Positions 7,943-8,718 of a stretch of DNA of 8,718 bases are shown piece after piece. The position numbers and the translations under genes were made by a program. This DNA comes from Deltaproteobacteria bacterium (GTDB lineage: Bacteria; Desulfobacterota_B; Binatia; UBA9968). Below the pieces are notes generated by a model. That model was not told where the DNA came from. It made no database searches and saw only the letters and a list, made by a program, of their open reading frames with translations. The DNA lies in contig JACZQL010000031.1 in assembly GCA_022545745.1 (NCBI GenBank), positions 1 through 8,718 of the forward strand. The letters run 5' to 3'. Position 1 is the first letter of the stretch. Every line of letters starts with the position of its first letter.

Positions 7943-8707
7943 CTAGGCGCTTAGGTGCTTATCAAGAAAAACCCAAATTTTCTTCCAGCCGTCCACTGCC
8001 TGCTCTTGCCGATACGCTCCCCTGTCATAGTAAAAGAAGCCATGGCCCGCCCCGTCATATCTGTGGAACTCATAGTTCTTGCCGTGTTTTTTGAGTTCCT
8101 CTTCATGCTGGTTGACCTGTTCCGGCGACGGGCTCTTGTCATCGTTGCCAAAGATGCCAATGAGCGGGCAAGTGAGGTCTTTCGTGTAGTCAATTGGGGC
8201 CACGGGTGAGGTGGGCGTGAGGTCTTCCTTTTTTGCCACCACACGTCCTCCCCAACACTCAACGGCCGCGTTAAAGTCCTTTCCACGACAGGCCACGAGA
8301 AAGGTTTGGCGGCCTCCGGAGCAGGTGCCGAAGACCCCGACTTTGCCGTTCAGCTCAGGCAGCGCGCGCAGGTACTGATTTGCCCCTTGGCAATCGCCGA
8401 GCATCTGATCGTCTGGAACTCCGCCCGCAGCACGCACCTTTGCCGTTACATCCTCTACGGTCCCGTGACCGGCACGGCAATATAGGTTGGGGCTAATGGC
8501 CATATAGCCATGGTGGGCATATCTTCGTGTCGCCTCACGGTACCACTCATCCCAACCGGGCATATGATGGATCAAGACCACGCCGGGATAGGGCCCTTTC
8601 CCCAAAGGCCGAGCAAAATAGGCATTGATCGTATCCCCCTTTGCCCCCTTTATGTTGACGGTTTCCGCAGTCATGCCTTCAATCATGTCTGTTGTGTACG
8701 TGTGCAT
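7943..8707 (-). CDS. Dienelactone hydrolase family protein, cysteine nucleophile
   Basis: The 254 residues have the length and fold order of the dienelactone hydrolase family (alpha/beta hydrolases acting on lactones, esters and related compounds). After a short N-terminal strand region comes GPYPGVVLIHHMPGWDEW (38-55), with the oxyanion-hole region, then YAHHGYMAISPNLY. The nucleophile elbow is FGTCSGGR (126-133), placing Cys129 where classical dienelactone hydrolase has its cysteine. Asp190 in GIFGNDDKSPSP and His222 in GAGHGFF complete a Cys-Asp-His triad. The N-terminus MHTYTTDMIEGMTAE suggests no signal peptide and a cytosolic enzyme. Met8 or Met12 are alternative starts, but the strong SD supports the first. 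No chlorocatechol or other ring-cleavage genes are nearby, so the substrate is unknown and a true dienelactone role is not implied. It is probably cotranscribed with the DUF6295 gene after it. Confidence 0.93.
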   Translation of the reverse strand: MHTYTTDMIEGMTAETVNIKGAKGDTINAYFARPLGKGPYPGVVLIHHMPGWDEWYREATRRYAHHGYMAISPNLYCRAGHGTVEDVTAKVRAAGGVPDDQMLGDCQGANQYLRALPELNGKVGVFGTCSGGRQTFLVACRGKDFNAAVECWGGRVVAKKEDLTPTSPVAPIDYTKDLTCPLIGIFGNDDKSPSPEQVNQHEEELKKHGKNYEFHRYDGAGHGFFYYDRGAYRQEQAVDGWKKIWVFLDKHLSA

Positions 8708-8711
8708 AGAT

Positions 8712-8718
8712 ACCTCCT
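8712..8718 (-). promoter_or_regulatory. Strong ribosome-binding site of the dienelactone hydrolase-like gene
   Basis: AGGAGGT on the minus strand lies 4 bases before ATG at 8707-8705, a near-perfect anti-SD match. It confirms the start and implies strong translation. Any promoter lies beyond the right edge. Confidence 0.75.

Noticed and set aside
7943..8286. Open frames on both strands overlapping the dienelactone hydrolase-like gene
   Set aside because: They are out of frame with a complete, motif-containing enzyme and have no ribosome-binding sites or recognisable domains.

Overview
This is an 8.7-kb piece of bacterial chromosome, moderately GC-rich by eye. Genes are compact, most starts have clear Shine-Dalgarno (SD) sequences, and one gene uses GTG. 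Nothing fixes the lineage. The gene mix (TypA, an ATP-dependent hydantoinase/oxoprolinase pair, several alpha/beta hydrolases and a DUF6295 protein) would suit an environmental bacterium with broad catabolism of small organic compounds. That placement is inference. I see no rRNA, CRISPR array, transposase, integrase or phage gene.

Layout: (1) Bases 1-411, minus strand: the start of an unrecognised membrane-protein gene that runs off the left edge. Its reading frame is broken once, near base 267, inside a small palindrome. (2) Bases 412-623: a divergent intergenic region and typA leader with a possible promoter and an 8-bp GC-rich hairpin. The right arm of that hairpin and the bases after it resemble the 5' end of a tRNA-Glu gene. 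(3) Bases 624-2447, plus: typA/bipA, a ribosome-associated translational GTPase. (4) Bases 2527-7535, plus: a three-gene catabolic cluster of a HyuA-type ATP-dependent subunit, a HyuB-type metal-binding subunit one base downstream, and a 375-residue serine alpha/beta hydrolase. (5) Bases 7606-8707, minus: a dienelactone-hydrolase-family gene followed by a small DUF6295 gene, convergent with cluster 4. An interrupted hairpin lies in the 70-bp gap between them.

How the genes may work together: HyuA and HyuB families form complexes that spend ATP to activate a cyclic amide or ketone, followed by hydrolysis or carboxylation. The downstream hydrolase would suit a second hydrolytic step on the product. 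No carboxylase gamma subunit, amidohydrolase, racemase, transporter or regulator is visible, so the substrate cannot be named. The dienelactone hydrolase-like enzyme and DUF6295 protein look like a separate two-gene operon with its own strong ribosome-binding sites. typA is housekeeping and probably unrelated to the rest.

The least described parts are the broken membrane gene, the DUF6295/dienelactone hydrolase pairing, and the HyuAB plus large alpha/beta hydrolase combination.
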